Below are positions 22,037-34,300 of a DNA stretch of 64,000 bases, piece after piece. The stretch comes from Turbatrix aceti (taxonomy: Eukaryota > Nematoda > Chromadorea > Rhabditida > Panagrolaimidae): the NCBI GenBank assembly GCA_963969345.1, contig OZ017767.1, positions 5,050,739 through 5,114,738 on the forward strand, written 5' to 3'. Made by a program: the position numbers and the translations under genes. The notes under the pieces are model-generated. The model was not told the DNA's origin. It saw nothing but the letters and a program-made list of their open reading frames with translations, and did not search any database. The stretch's first letter is position 1; each line of letters starts with the position of its first letter.

Positions 22037-24360
22037 TTTTCTTTTTTTTTTTTTTTTCTTTTTTTTTTCTTTTTTTTTCTTTTTTTTTTTTTTTTTTTTT
22101 TTTTTTTCTTTTTTTTTTCTTTTTTTCCTTTTTTTTTACTTTTATTTAAACTTTTTTTTTACTTTTTTTTTTACTTTTTTTTTTACTTTTTTTTAGCGTT
22201 GTAGTGAGGCAGCAGGTACGTTTGTGTCCTGAAAAAAATTAACAGGGATTAGATTGCCATCAGAATGATAAATACAACCGAATTCAAACACAAATTCGTA
22301 GACATTTTTTGAAAATAATAAAAGATATCTACGAACTGGTAAAACTCGATTTTGGCTCAAAGCTAACTAAACTGATAAAAAAAATTACCTGAGTGCATTT
22401 ACTGGTCATCCTGAATTTCACACGAGGCGATGGGCTTATTCTACCATCGCCTCGTTTGTAGTCGGTCGGGCTGGCGAGGCCCATAAATACTTTCTTGGTG
22501 GCTGGACAATGTTGAAGCCACCAAGACGCCATTGTTGCCCCGGCATAGGTGGCTATCGTTCGAGCGGCAGCATAGCGTACTGCACTTTAATTCCGCTCGA
22601 AGCTGATAGCCGCCGGGGTCTTTTCATCGGCCGGCGCTTGAACAGGGACATTTTGTAGCCTGCAATAAATAAGAGGGGTCAGTTTGTGTGGAAATAAAAA
22701 AATTGACCAACCTGTAAGCCTTCTAAGGTGTTATGGGCGACTTGAGAGCAATTGATGGCAAAAGTGCCTGCTCGTCGCCTAGAAGGGGCCGCCGGAATCG
22801 TCGCCTACGGGGGCGTTGGATGACTTGGTCATCAGGCACCTACAAAAAATTAAAAAAGTCAGCATTTTTTTCGTTTTCGGTTTTTTTTACGATTTGAGAA
22901 ATAGTTGAGAAAATTAAGACTTTTTAAAAACATAAAAAAAGGAAAATTTTCCATTTGAAAAATTTTGTTTTTATGAAAACTCGATTTTGGCACTTATAAA
23001 AAGTTTAAAAAAATTACCTTAGTGCGCTTTACTGGTCACCGCGTGTTCTACATGAGGCGATGGGCTTATTCAGATCATTGTGCCATCGCCTCGTTTGTAG
23101 TTTCTCGGGCTGGCGAGGCCCATGGATTCTTGGTGGCAGTGTTGAAGCCACCAAGACGCCATTGCCCCGACGGTGTGCTATTCGAGCGGCTGCTCGAATA
23201 GCAGCATGGATTGCCGCCGGGGTCTTTTCATCGGTCGGCAAGGAAGTATGATTCGTTTCCTGGAAAAATAGCAATGATTAGTTTGTGGATGGAATGAAAC
23301 AGGTGAATAAAATTTATAAAAAAATGATATTCGTAGAAAAAATATTTTTAATAAATTTAGCAATGAAAACTGATGTTTTTACTACAAATTCAAATACAAA
23401 TTTTTGTAAAAGAAATAAAAAATATTTTACCTACCTGTAAGCCTTCTGCGGTGCTGCTGGCGACTTTGGAGCGATTGATGGCTGCTCGTCGCCCAGAAGG
23501 TGCCGCCGGAATCGTCTACGTGAGGTGATGGACTTATTCTTCTGGCGCCATCACCTCGTTCGTAGTTTGTTGGGCTGGCTAGGCCCATAGATTCTCGGTG
23601 GCTGCAGAGAAGGTTGCAACCACCGAGACGCCACTACTGCTGCTCCGGAGGCAGGATTGCCAATGGTCGACGGAGGCGTAGGTTGGCGGATATCACCGAT
23701 ATCAATCTAATCGTGTTTCCACGTTTTTCCTCTCCTCTCATATTTTTGGGGACTCAGCTCGTATCGGGTGTGTTTGGGTCATGCTCAGGAGGGAGGTAAT
23801 GCTAGGTGCTCTTAATGGTGCCCAGGAAAGCGCGCGACGCCGGGAGTGCCTGATTGTTAGCAGACACAAAGGAAAATAATACAAATAGGGGGTACAAGGG
23901 GAAATTGCCACCATAAACGGACAGCCAGCGCCGGCCGATGTGCCATTTGTGGGACACTCGGTTGCCCCTGTATGATCTGAAGATCATCGGCGCTGGCTGC
24001 GGTGGGTTTTGCGACGATTTGTTGAGTTGATGAAGTATCCCAAACCAGACGTGGAAGGGAGAAGCGACTTACATCTGAAAGTAAAATTTCTGATTAGAAG
24101 CTCTGGACACTGACACCAATTTTTTACTTACCCATTTTGGATGGCACTTCGATTGCGAGATGCGCTGCAAGTTTTAATGCTTGCTGTTGATGGAGTGAAG
24201 ACGCTGGCGCATCGGCGGGGGCAGTCCGGGATGACTGGGCCCGCAAGTTGGAGCGACAAAGTCGCTCCGGATGACGGTGGATGATTGAGTGGTTGATTGA
24301 TGAATATGGTGATATAGATCAAGCGAATGTTGATCTAGTGACCTTGCGTCTGAAAAAACA
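16537..24360. repeat. Right arm of a giant inverted repeat
   Basis: Mirror copy of the left arm. It carries, on the opposite strand, the same structured blocks, poly(A/T) tract (22006-22195), five-copy motif family, G/C-rich minisatellite, tRNA-like element and three satellite units. To its right the sequence runs without a visible boundary into 24361-31400, which has the same hairpin-block character, so 24360 is only where the window stops showing the partner. Features described for the left arm apply here at 24361-x (outside the tract) or 24363-x (inside it). Confidence 0.95.
18897..18981 (-). other. tRNA-like element, right-arm copy
   Basis: Exact mirror of the element at 5382-5466, with the same A-box and B-box matches and the same defects in the acceptor and anticodon arms. 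See that entry for the reasoning. Confidence 0.4.
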
Positions 24361-24403
24361 ACAACTTTTATTTTCCGATTTTGAACAATTCAAAGAAACA
24401 TAC

Positions 24404-24561
24404 CTTCAAAAAAGATTGAAAACTACTGCCACGCATTGGACCGATTCTCTTCAGGTCCAATGCCTCGTGTGGTGGCGGCCCTGTGCGGCAATTGAAACCG
24501 CGTCGGGCAGGCAGGAAGGCTGACTAGCAGCCTAAAGCCTCTTCGCTGGTCAGGCGGTTGT
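24404..24561 (-). other. Exon-like structured block right of the palindrome
   Basis: Read on the - strand it lies between an acceptor-like CTTTTGCAG and a donor-like GTATGT. It contains CCAC and GCATTGGACC pairing with GGTCCAATGC and GTGG (about 24430-24474), GCGG/CCGC, and CTGAC/GTCAG. It has the same style as the arm blocks and is the next one upstream on this strand. Not protein-coding as far as I can see. Confidence 0.45.
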
Positions 24562-24615
24562 CTGCAAAAGACAAAATGCTGATTAGTCGTTCCAAAATGT
24601 TCCCAGATAACTTAC

Positions 24616-24945
24616 CATTAGTCGATGTCGCTGCACGGGTTGCCCTCGGAGGCGGCCAAAATTATTGGACGTCTCCGAGAGCAGCGGGCCACGAGGCAGC
24701 CCGCTAGTCGACCGGGCGGGAATGGCGACGCCGCCCGGGAAGGACAGCGATCATCTAACGGCTGGCAACTTCCGAAGAAATTGCCTGGGCCCCCTTCATC
24801 CATGGGGGGCCCGGTGGAACCACCGAAGCATCCGTTGACAATGTACGGCTAATGTGCTTCAGTGGTCGGTCTTTCGACCATGGCTGACAAACCATCCACC
24901 GCCGTTCTTTGTCTATTTGCTAGACAGAAAGTTGGCCCTTGTTAT
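24616..24945 (-). other. Exon-like structured block plus hairpins
   Basis: On - it ends at a donor-like GTAAGT (just below 24616). Hairpins include GGGCCCCC/GGGGGGCCC (about 24788-24813), GGTCG/CGACC (about 24863-24880) and a GGTGG/CCACC stem. Short frames are present but none resembles a protein family. To the right it meets a T-rich tract (A-rich on -). Confidence 0.45.
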
Positions 24946-24948
24946 GGC

Positions 24949-24994
24949 TCTTTTTTTTAGGCATTTTTGCACTTTTTTTTTTGGTGGCATTATA

Positions 24995-25025
<31 letters not shown>

Positions 25026-25077
25026 TGTTTTTTTTTTTTGTTTTTTTTTTTTTTTTTTGTTTTTTTTTTTTTTTTTT
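24949..25077 (-). repeat. A-rich tract (T-rich on +), third copy
   Basis: Long T runs broken by single G and C, beginning GGCTCTTTTTTTT like the tract at 22006 in the right arm. The shared flank suggests it belongs to the same repeated unit, about 2.9 kb away, with strongly diverged surroundings. Confidence 0.7.
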
Positions 25078-25119
25078 ACAAATAATTATAACATAATTAA
25101 AAAGTATTGCAATTAAATA

Positions 25120-27990
25120 AAAAACCCCGACGTCGCAGGGGCGGTGACTGACCCAGGATTGAGCCAGTCACAAATGCGCATCCGGGCACCTATATAAGCT
25201 ATTAGCAAGAACCCCCTCCCATATGAGCACGACCCTCCCACTTTGAGAAAAAACCGATACAAGCCTACCTCGGGGCTGGCATGCGTGCCTCGGCCCGTGC
25301 GTCGCGGATCAGAGTCACTTGATCGCTGCTGACGACTTGGATGGATCGGCTGGTTCGGACTCCCGTCCTGTGCTTGCCTAGCGGACGGGAATAGGATGTC
25401 CAGGAACTGGCAGCCGATCTGAAAAAAAAATTTAAATAAAATCAATGAAACAATATTGTTTCACAATCAGTTTTTGTTTAACAAATTGGAATATAAAAAA
25501 AATCATCAGAATATTTTTTTAAATAAAACAATTTAATTTCCCAAAAAAAATATCTTGTATGATTTTTTAAAGAAAATTTTTTTTTCAAAACAAAATACGA
25601 ACCTTGAGGAAAAAACGTGGAAGTATCTGCGGTCGTAGCTCGCAGGGCGTTCTTACGTGATGGGTCGTATCGGACTCGCGATCACGGCGCCTCTCTGCTT
25701 TGGTACGATGATCTGGAGCTCAGCGGACTCCAAGTCGAATGAATCGCGTGAGAGGATATTCGGCATGGGCAGCGATTGTTACGGTCTGGATATGCGTTTC
25801 CCGTAATCAAGTGCCCATGCATTTCTGTTTGTCATTGCACTGCGTGATCTGCTTGTGCCGGTTGCTCGATAAGGCGATGTTGCTCCACATTGCCTTTGCG
25901 ATTTCTGGAGTTGACGGGGCTCCAAGTTGGGTGTCAATCGCGTGAAAGGGGGTTCGGCGGGGCAGCGTTGTCTGGCTTGACTGCAGTGTTCAGCGTAGGT
26001 GGTATTCTGGCCATGGAATTGTCTTCACCTCGTTCGTATTTACTAAAAAAGCTTACTTTGAAAAAAAAATCTGCGAGAATAATTTTAGTAAAGTCTTTTA
26101 TCCGAAATTAGTTTTTTATGTCCATAGATCTTTTTATAAAAACAGTAAATAAATTTAAAAAAGATAAAAAATACTTCCATGAACATTTTGTGAGATTTTT
26201 TTTGTTCTGCATTTTGAAAAAAGTTGTAAAAATTTGAATAAAAACTTTTTTCCCACAAACGGTTCAACTTTTTTTTAAATTTTTTTTTTGCTAAAAACGT
26301 ACCTCATGTGCTCCAATTGTTTTCAAATTTGCTGTCGCTAGCTGCTGACAGGTTTCGGCGATGACAAATTCAGGTGTCAGTCGCCGTGCTCGTTTTCGGT
26401 ATTGGCTCGTTGACGAAGAATGTCTGTCGTTTTACCAAAACGCCATCTTTGCTAGAAACGACGAATCGTCGTAGCTTTGGGTGGTGATGGACGAGCAATA
26501 CTGGCTAAGGAGTAAGATGTCCTGCCAGAATCCAAGTTGGGCTTGTTTCGAGTTTGGAGCCATTGCTTGTGAGCATCGGTTGCCGTGCGTGGAGTTTCTT
26601 GGGAGCAGTCATGGTCTCGTATCGTATTTGCTAAAAAAAGGCTTAACTTAGAAAAAAATAATAAAAAGGTTTTTTGAAAAAAAAATTTAAAATGCGTTTT
26701 TGTTGACGCCCGTTTTTTACAAAAACTTTATGCATTTTTTTATGATTTTTTGCGAATCCGAAAAAAAATAATTGCTTAGTTTTACAATTTTCAAAAAAAA
26801 ATTATTAAATTTTTATTAAATTTTTTTGGAAAAAAATTCCTTGAAAACGAACCTAAAAACGAACCTAATGCCTGATATTTTTCTCCAATTTTCGAATTAG
26901 CTGTCCGTCTGCATGGTGCTGACAATGTTCGGTGACGCCATCGAACTCAGGTGTCCGAGTGATTGGGATGGTCGTCGCGACGGTGCCTTCCAGAAATGAG
27001 GCATTCAAAGTCGTTGATGGACAGCATGGATTCGTGTTTCGGTGAGGCTCGGGCTATGGCTAGTGCATTGTGTGGCTGCAGATTCATCCAGCAGTTGCTT
27101 TTCCACTTTGAGTGCAGTGTCGTACAGGAATGGGGTTTCACGACTTTTTTTTGAAGCAACTTTCATCGTTTGATGTTGAGCGCAACTTCCGATTTCGCAC
27201 TGTCTGCGTTCTTGAAAAGCCGGGCATTTTTACGGCTTGTAGCGGCAAAAGTAATTGATCATTCGTGTAAAAATTGTTTCTTCCCCTAAAAAACAATGAA
27301 AATTAAAAATATTTTTTTTAAAAAAGCTCAGATTTTTTTCAATTTTATTTTCGTTTTTGATAGATTATTTTAATTGTCTCAGAATAAACCATCTATTTTT
27401 TGTTCCATTTTGATAAAATTCCTGGCATGGAGAAGTGAATTCCCGTTTGCCAAACTGATTTTGCATTCGTCAAAATAAATCATTTTTTTTGTTTTTCTGG
27501 TAAAATTTCAGTCATGAGCCAAACTGATTTTATAAAAAAAGTGGTATTTATAAAAAAAATTCAAATTTGTCTGCAAGTAACTCACTTGAAGTTTTGCGTG
27601 CCTTGACCGTCGATCTTTTGAGTTTGGCATTCGTGATTCTCGTCTGATGTTCTGAAGATTAACATTGACGGCACGTTGCGTTTGATCTCTGTGGCGACGC
27701 GACTGTAAAACAAACATAAATTTTTGTTAATAAAAAAAATGGCTCACCTTGAAGGGGTACTAATTAATCCTGGCAAAATCGCACCAAGATTGCGCATTCC
27801 ATCGGTTTTCAGTTGAGCGAAAACGGTACGTTGGATGGCGGCGTACTTGTTCGAGGGTGATTGCCGTCGAGAAATTTTTGTGAGCCGCGTGTATGCTTGA
27901 TTCTTCCCCAGAAGCTGTTCGTCAGGAAGACGAGGAACGTGTCGTTGCACGGGGTGCCATGTGCGGATTTCAAGGGGCACAATTTGGGCC
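25120..27990 (-). other. Structured, mostly non-coding blocks with AT-rich spacers
   Basis: GC-balanced islands (for example 25120-25420, 25610-26030, 26300-26640, 26870-27250, 27580-27710, 27745-28055) alternate with AT-rich spacers. Most islands end in CTGAAAAA or a related T-rich acceptor on the - strand and in a donor-like AC on +. Hairpins seen: GTGACTG (25144-25150)/CAGTCAC (25165-25171); CCCGTCC (25362-25368)/GGACGGG (25383-25389); GATCA/TGATC (about 25308-25324); CTGACA/TGTCAG (about 26345-26380). Islands at about 25695-25760 and 25905-25970 are paralogous. No protein similarity was recognised. Confidence 0.45.
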
Positions 27991-28054
27991 GTATCGTCTG
28001 CTGACAACGTGCAAATCAGGCACGGCAATTGCAGAATAAGAAATTGACAGATTC

Positions 28055-29880
28055 TGAAAAAAAATACTGGGTGAAAATTTGAAAACAAATATAGGCATTA
28101 AAAAATGTTTTTATATAAAAAGATTTTTTGTTATTACTAATTTAAATTTTGTGGTATGTACAATTTTTTTGTTTTAATGTATGTTGTAACTAATTTAACA
28201 ACCAGGACGTAAAAAAATTAAACATGCGAAAAAAAAAATCCAAAAAAATTTTTTTTCACAAAAAAACTCACAAAAAATGCACCAACAACTTCAGGCCGAG
28301 TTTGTTTTGGATTTTGAGGCTGCAATGGGTGCAGATTCGTAACGCTAAGGCGTTGTATCCAAAATCGGCTGGTGGCTTCAGAATATGGCCAAAAATTGAT
28401 TAAATCGACTTCACGTCGTGCTCATAAGCGAGGCGAAATTCTTGCACGTTGACGAAACGTGTGAAATCTGATATCTTGCCGGAATCGCTGAGCGTCGTCG
28501 GCATCCGATGCAGATTGAAAAAAGCGGAGCAATGATCTTGTTCAGGGGCTTGAGGTGGAGCAGACCTTCCTTCCCGAACGTTAAATGGCATCAAAAATCT
28601 GCGGAGTGTGACAGCGAGCTTTTCGAGCGAGTGGTCGATGGGGTAGCCACGTGCATCTGGCGGCTGCTTGTCAATTCCAAAAAATGATGGTGCAGTGGAA
28701 AAATCGGTTGACTCCTGGCGTGGATGCTTTCTGCATGCTCTCGTCCTGGTAAAAGCGCTGGGGTAGCAATTTGTGGGCTTCATGTGCCATATCGTCTGCT
28801 GACAGCTGGATTTCGAATTGGGCACATGGTATGTATGTGAATGAGCTAGTGTCGCTGTTGCTGAATTTCTGGACGGTCGTCGGGTTCATTGCAAGTTAAC
28901 GCGAGCGGAGTGCTTTGCAGAAGCGGATCACGAGACTGAGGATGAGCGAGCGTCTTTCCAAAATTGCTGACACCGATACAAATCTTGGCTAGGTGGCCAT
29001 TGCTGTGGAATTAATCAGCGAATTTCGAGCGGGTGCTTCTGAAAAAAATACTGGGTGAAAATTTGAAAAAAAATATAGGTAGTAAAAAAAGCAATTTTAT
29101 AAAAAAATTTTTGCTGTTATTACAAATTTAAATTTTGTGGTATGTACAATTTTTTGTTTTGTTCTATGTAACTAATTTAACAACCAGGACGTAAAAAAAT
29201 TTAACATGCGAAAAAAAATCCTAAAATTTTTTTTTCAAGAAATATATCCAAAAAAACTCACAGAAAGTGCACCAACAACTGCAGGCCGAGTTCGTTTTGG
29301 ATTTTGATGCTGCAATGGGTGCAGTATCGTAGTGCGAACTGCTTCGACAGACTTGTAATCCAAAATCGGCTGGTGGCTTCAGAATATGGCCAAAAATTGA
29401 TTAAATCGACTTCACGTCGTGCTCATAAGCGAGGCAGTGCGCGTGAGAAACGAAATTCTTGCACGTCGACGAAACGTGTGAAATCTGATATCTTGCCGGA
29501 ATCGCTGAGCGTCGTCGGCATCCGATGCAGATTGAAAAAAGCGGAGCAATGATCTTGTTCAGGGGCTTGAGGTGGAGCAGACCTTCCTTCCCGAACGTCA
29601 AATGGCATCAGAAATCTGCGGAGTGTGACAGCGAGCTTTTCGAGCGAGTGGTCGATGGGATAGCCACGTGCATCTGGCGGCTGCTTGTCAATTCCAAAAA
29701 ATGATGGTGCAGTGGAAAAATCGGTTGACTCCTGGCGTGGATGCTTTCTGCATGCTCTCGTCCTGGTAAAAGCGCTTGGGTGGGTTCAGAAGCGGATCAC
29801 GAGACTGAGGATGAGCGAGCGTCTTTCCAAAATTGCTGACACCGGTACAAATCTTGGTTAGAATTTCGAGCGGGTGCTTC
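28055..29880 (-). repeat. Tandem duplication of a structured block, about 0.9 kb
   Basis: Copy 1 (about 28055-29038) and copy 2 (about 29039-29880) each begin with CTGAAAAAAAATACTGGGTG-like sequence, and a third start of the same kind lies at 29880. TTTTGGAT/ATCCAAAA and CTGCA/TGCAG stems occur in both. Copy 2 has a 16-base insertion near 29435-29450 and lacks about 150 bases present in copy 1 near 28760-28920. The insertion is not a multiple of three, so the long frame on - in copy 1 (28825-28400) is broken in copy 2, which argues against coding. Confidence 0.8.
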
Positions 29881-31234
29881 TGAAAAAAATACTGGGTGAA
29901 AATTTGAAAAAAAAATGTAGGTAGTAAAAAACGCTATTTTATAAAAACATTTTTTACTGTTATTACAAATTTAAATTTTGTGGTACGTACAATTTTTTTG
30001 TTTTGTTCTGTGTAACTAATTTAACAAACAGGACGTAAAAAAAATAAAACGTGCCAAAAAAATTCTAAAAACTTTCTTTTCACATTTTTTTTTATCAATT
30101 TGCGCAATTTTTGTTTGTAAAAAAACATTTTTATAAAAAAATTCAAATTTGTGTGCAACAAACTCACTTTCAAAGGAAAAAATGATTCCTGGCAGCGCAA
30201 CGACCGTGCCATGGCATCGGTTTCCGGCTTCAATGACGTGAAACGGTTGCTTTGATGACTTGCTCGTTCATGGGTGACTCGGATGACACGCAAGCTTCGT
30301 TCTCGAGCGGTTGCGTCTTCAAAAAAAAACCAGATTCGGTATCGTGGGCTGCAAGGCTTGTTTCTTGTCTCCCGAATGGACTGGCAACAGAATTGCTGGC
30401 AAAACCGCAGAGCAGGTGTTTGGAATGAATCGAAACGTTTTGTTGTCGTCGATCGAGGTTCCTTCGGTAGCTGGCGGCTTCCAATTGGGGTAGACAGTTA
30501 TCTTGCTCTGAAAAAAAAATCATAAAAAATTGAAAAAAAATATAACAGTGCATTTTTTGTATAAAATTTTATCAAAAATAATTTTTTTTTTATTCCAAAA
30601 AAAATGAAAAAAATTCATATTGATGAAAATACGAAGATAAAATACGAAATGAAAATAAAAACCAACCGAAAAAAATTCTGGTATTCAACATGGCATCTGG
30701 AATGGACCATTGCCGGAACGCTGACGTCTGTTTGGCCGTTGTCGGACTGCCTGGCGTCTTTTGCGGTTCCGATGTTGAGGAGGATGTACTCGGATTCAAC
30801 GTCGGTTGGTCAGATGCGAAACTGGGATGCCATCACGGGCAAATCTGTGCATTGGATGACTGAATGATCGTCGTCGAACTGCTGTGGAAATCGTTGGACT
30901 GCTGGCAATGATGAGAAGCACTGCAGATCCACGCCGATTCGGTTGTTCGGAGGAGGACGGTTTCGTAGTCGGAATGCTGCACAGCTGGGCCTTTCGAGGT
31001 GATGGAAGATCGTGTGGGGAGAAAAACCTGGCAAGTGATAGAAGTGGAGCTGATTCTTTCCTGCGTGATTGGACAGTGCAGGTGCGATCAGTGTGACTTG
31101 CCACGGTCGGAAAAGCGGATGACAGGGCGGGCAACCGGAATGGAAAGCTTGATGAAGAGAACGTGCCACTTGCTCTGACAGCGAAGAAGCCGAACGAGCA
31201 GAGGTGGATGAAGATGACGGAAACGTTCTTGCTT
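29881..31234 (-). other. Further exon-like blocks downstream of the acidic-protein gene
   Basis: GC-balanced islands at about 30165-30505 and 30690-31234, separated by AT-rich spacers and bounded on - by T-rich acceptors (for example ending at 31235). A stem CGGAAC/GTTCCG spans about 30713-30772. A 119-codon frame on - (31169-30810) is open, but its composition is unremarkable and it matches no family I know. If the gene at 34420-31396 is spliced at its GTATGT, these would be 3' untranslated exons. Confidence 0.4.
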
Positions 31235-31395
31235 CTGAAAATTCATCTTTAGAAAAAAATACTAATAATTACTGTAATAAAATTTTATAGCCGGAAAAAA
31301 TAAGTTTTTGCATTTTTTGCGGATTTTTGAATTTTGAACAATTTGAAACGAATATTACAATTTATAAAAAATTAAAAAAAGGAATAAAAAATAAT

Positions 31396-34300
31396 TTATT
31401 TTGAAAAATATAAAAAATATGAGTTCATAAAAACATACCAAAGTGGCCGGCCCTGTCGATCAACGACGACCCCACCCGTTGTGGGATATCTCTGAACCCG
31501 CCCGCCGTGAACGACTTCCAGCCGTTCAGGCGCCCGACGAGCCTGCCGCAGGTTGTAGCGCGGCTGTGGTGGAGGTGGTGGTGTGGGGCTCGCGGGCGCT
31601 GGGCTGGGCGGGGGAGTGTCGGCGACGATGGGCTGGACATCTCCGCCAATGAGGAAGGGATTCTCCATGGCATCGACGTCCAGTACCCAAGCGTCGTCCA
31701 TCGGATACGGAATGGGGTCGTCGTCTTCCTCGTCGTCGTCGTCGTTGCCGTCATTGTCGTCGCCGGCGTTGACAGCTTCGTTGACTTCTTCGAGGGCATC
31801 TCCGTCGTCAAAGCCGGTGTCGCCCTCCCAGTGACCGAGGTCTTCCACGATGGCGTCGTAGACTGCCACGACATTGTCGGGAGCCTGGACATGACCATCG
31901 GCCACCGGTTCTCCACCCTGCGATGAGAGCTGGCTGGGTGGGTCGAGGACGGCCGGTTCGACTTCCGGAGGGATGACGTCGCCGTTCTCGTCGTAATCGT
32001 CACCCGTTTCCTCGCTGTGGTGAAGAATCACCCGGGTTCCGACTGGCGAGGGGACGATGAGTTGGCCGTCGTCATCGTACAGCCTCGTCCACGCGTACTG
32101 GAGGATATTCCAGTTGTACGCGGACGGGACGTACGGCGGAATGTATGGACCCCGAAGGAGAGCCTCAGGAATCCGGCTCGACGCTTCCGCTGGCGACGGG
32201 GGAACGTTGAAGTGTTCCGAGATGTCGTCGTCGCCACCAGCTTCAGCGTCGTCCTCCGCATTGACGTTGGCTTCTTCATCGTCGTCGGCGGCGTTGGCAT
32301 CATCGTCGTTGTCATTGCTGATTTCTGACGATGGTGGCTCTTCTGCCACAGCCTGTTGTTTGGAGTCGTCGCCGACTCCGTTGGTGACGCCGACGAGGAG
32401 TGCCTGCTCCGCCGGGACTTGCGGTGCCACTAGCAGGCCCTCCATGTCGTTGTCGTTGTTCATGGCGAGGCCGTTGCCATCCGAGTCGTCATGAATGACG
32501 ACATCGGCGACCTGTGCGCCATTCGAGCCGCCGGTGTTGACTCCGCTGCCGGCTTCACTGTCTTTGCCAAGGACAGGATTGGGCAAGCGGAGGGGCTCGG
32601 TGATGTGTTTGTCGCCGTCGGCCGACACGCGCCGCTTCTTCGCCGGAGGCTCCGTGGAGGAGGAGCGTGGGCGTCGAAGGAAGACGCGGTCGCCGGGAAC
32701 GACGTTGATGACGGCCCCTTCGGCTCGGCTGGCTTCAGGCGGCTGAAGAGTGCCAGCGATGCCGTCAGCCGGTTGAGCTTCCGGAGCCGTCTGTGTGGCA
32801 GTGGGGACGGCGACGGAGGTGGATACGGGAGGGCGGGTGGCTGCTACGACGGCGGCAGCAGCTGTCGCGTTGGCCGAGCTGACTGGAATGCCAGCAACGG
32901 CCGCGGCGGCAGCATGCCCTGGTCGCGGAGGCCGCGTGCGTCGAGCAGCCGGCGGCGGGGCACCTCGCGGATCGGGGTAGGACCTGAGGGTGTCCTGCCA
33001 TGCCCGATTCATTGCGAAGGTGCCCCCACACACCGTCGGTCGTACCGGTTTGAAAACCGGCCGGTTCCGAAGCGGTATGCGGAGCCTCGATCCGGCAGCA
33101 GCACGAAAGATCCGTGCTACTGGGGACGATCGGCTCGCTCCGCCCTGGCCCTGACCCTCGTCGTGATGGTGGTCGTCGTCGTTGTTGCCGTCGCCGTTGA
33201 CGGACTGCATGTCGACGTCGCCGTCCCCTTGCAGACTCGCCATCTCGACGTCGTCGTCGCCGTGAAGCGACATCATCTCGACGTCTGAAAAAAAATTCAT
33301 CATGAAAAAGTGAAATCACATATTTTTAAATTTTTACAAAAATTTTGACCAGATAATTTAATCATACAAATTTTTTTTTTCGAAAAAAAATTGTATAAAA
33401 ATTACAACCACAAGACAAAATGCGAGACTTATTGCTAGAAAATTATCAAAAAAACGTAATGTCCTGGATGAAAAATTTCTTTACAGGAGAGATGTTACTC
33501 AACTACAGCCTGTTTTTGGCCGAGGCGGGATACAAATCACGGACAAATAATCGAATTCTACTCAATATCAAAAATAAAAAATTCAGTCAAGAGTATGTAA
33601 TGAATTAGAGACAATTTTAGAAAAAATCAGGTGACAAAAAATAGGATTGAACAAAAAAATCATGTTAGCTGGTGATGAGAACCGAGATAAAAAAAACAAA
33701 TAAAATATTCCGAACAACCCCTTTAAGAACAATCGAAATTCAAAAAAGTAAAAAAAAGACGGGAAAAAAACAAAAGAAAAGAAATTCGGATAGCAATAGC
33801 CTCCGGGAAGATAAGTTTACAAATATTCGAATTCTACTGAAAATCGAAGGTGAAAAAATTCAGAATAAGAATCAGTTTTGCAAAAATCAGGTGACAAAAA
33901 AACAGGATGGACACAATGAATAAAAAAATTATGTTAGCTGGGGATGAGAACAGAGATTATAAAAAAACAAAAAAAATATTCTTAGTTAGCAACCCCTTTG
34001 AAAACAAGAAAAATTCATAAAAGTTTGTATTTTTACTCCAAAAAATTAATTTTTTATTGAAAAAAAATTATGTTCAGTTGTCCAGATTTCCCCCCATCCC
34101 AGAAGATGTAGCAAAAAAAAAGTCATCAGTGAACGGTTGTACAAGATTTTATAAAAAAACAACAAGTTGATAAATGAATGTTACTCACCTTCGACGGCTT
34201 CTGCGTGGCCGAGTCCCAGGACGTCGGAATGCACCGCTTGACGGCGGGCATCCTCAGCCCCAGACTCCTGTCGCCGAGGCGACACTCCCGCTCGCGCCGA

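Noticed and set aside
1..24360. Classical DNA transposon with long terminal inverted repeats
   Set aside because: No transposase or polymerase gene lies between the arms, only satellite, and no target-site duplication can be assessed because the left end is outside the window.
28400..28825. 141-codon frame on - that looked protein-like
   Set aside because: The tandem copy at 29.4 kb breaks it with a 16-base insertion, and the region is rich in conserved stems.
32491..33288. 265-codon + frame opposite the acidic-protein exon, Asp/Val/Gly-rich
   Set aside because: It is the shadow of the acidic low-complexity frame on the other strand, which has the better start, splice and domain logic.
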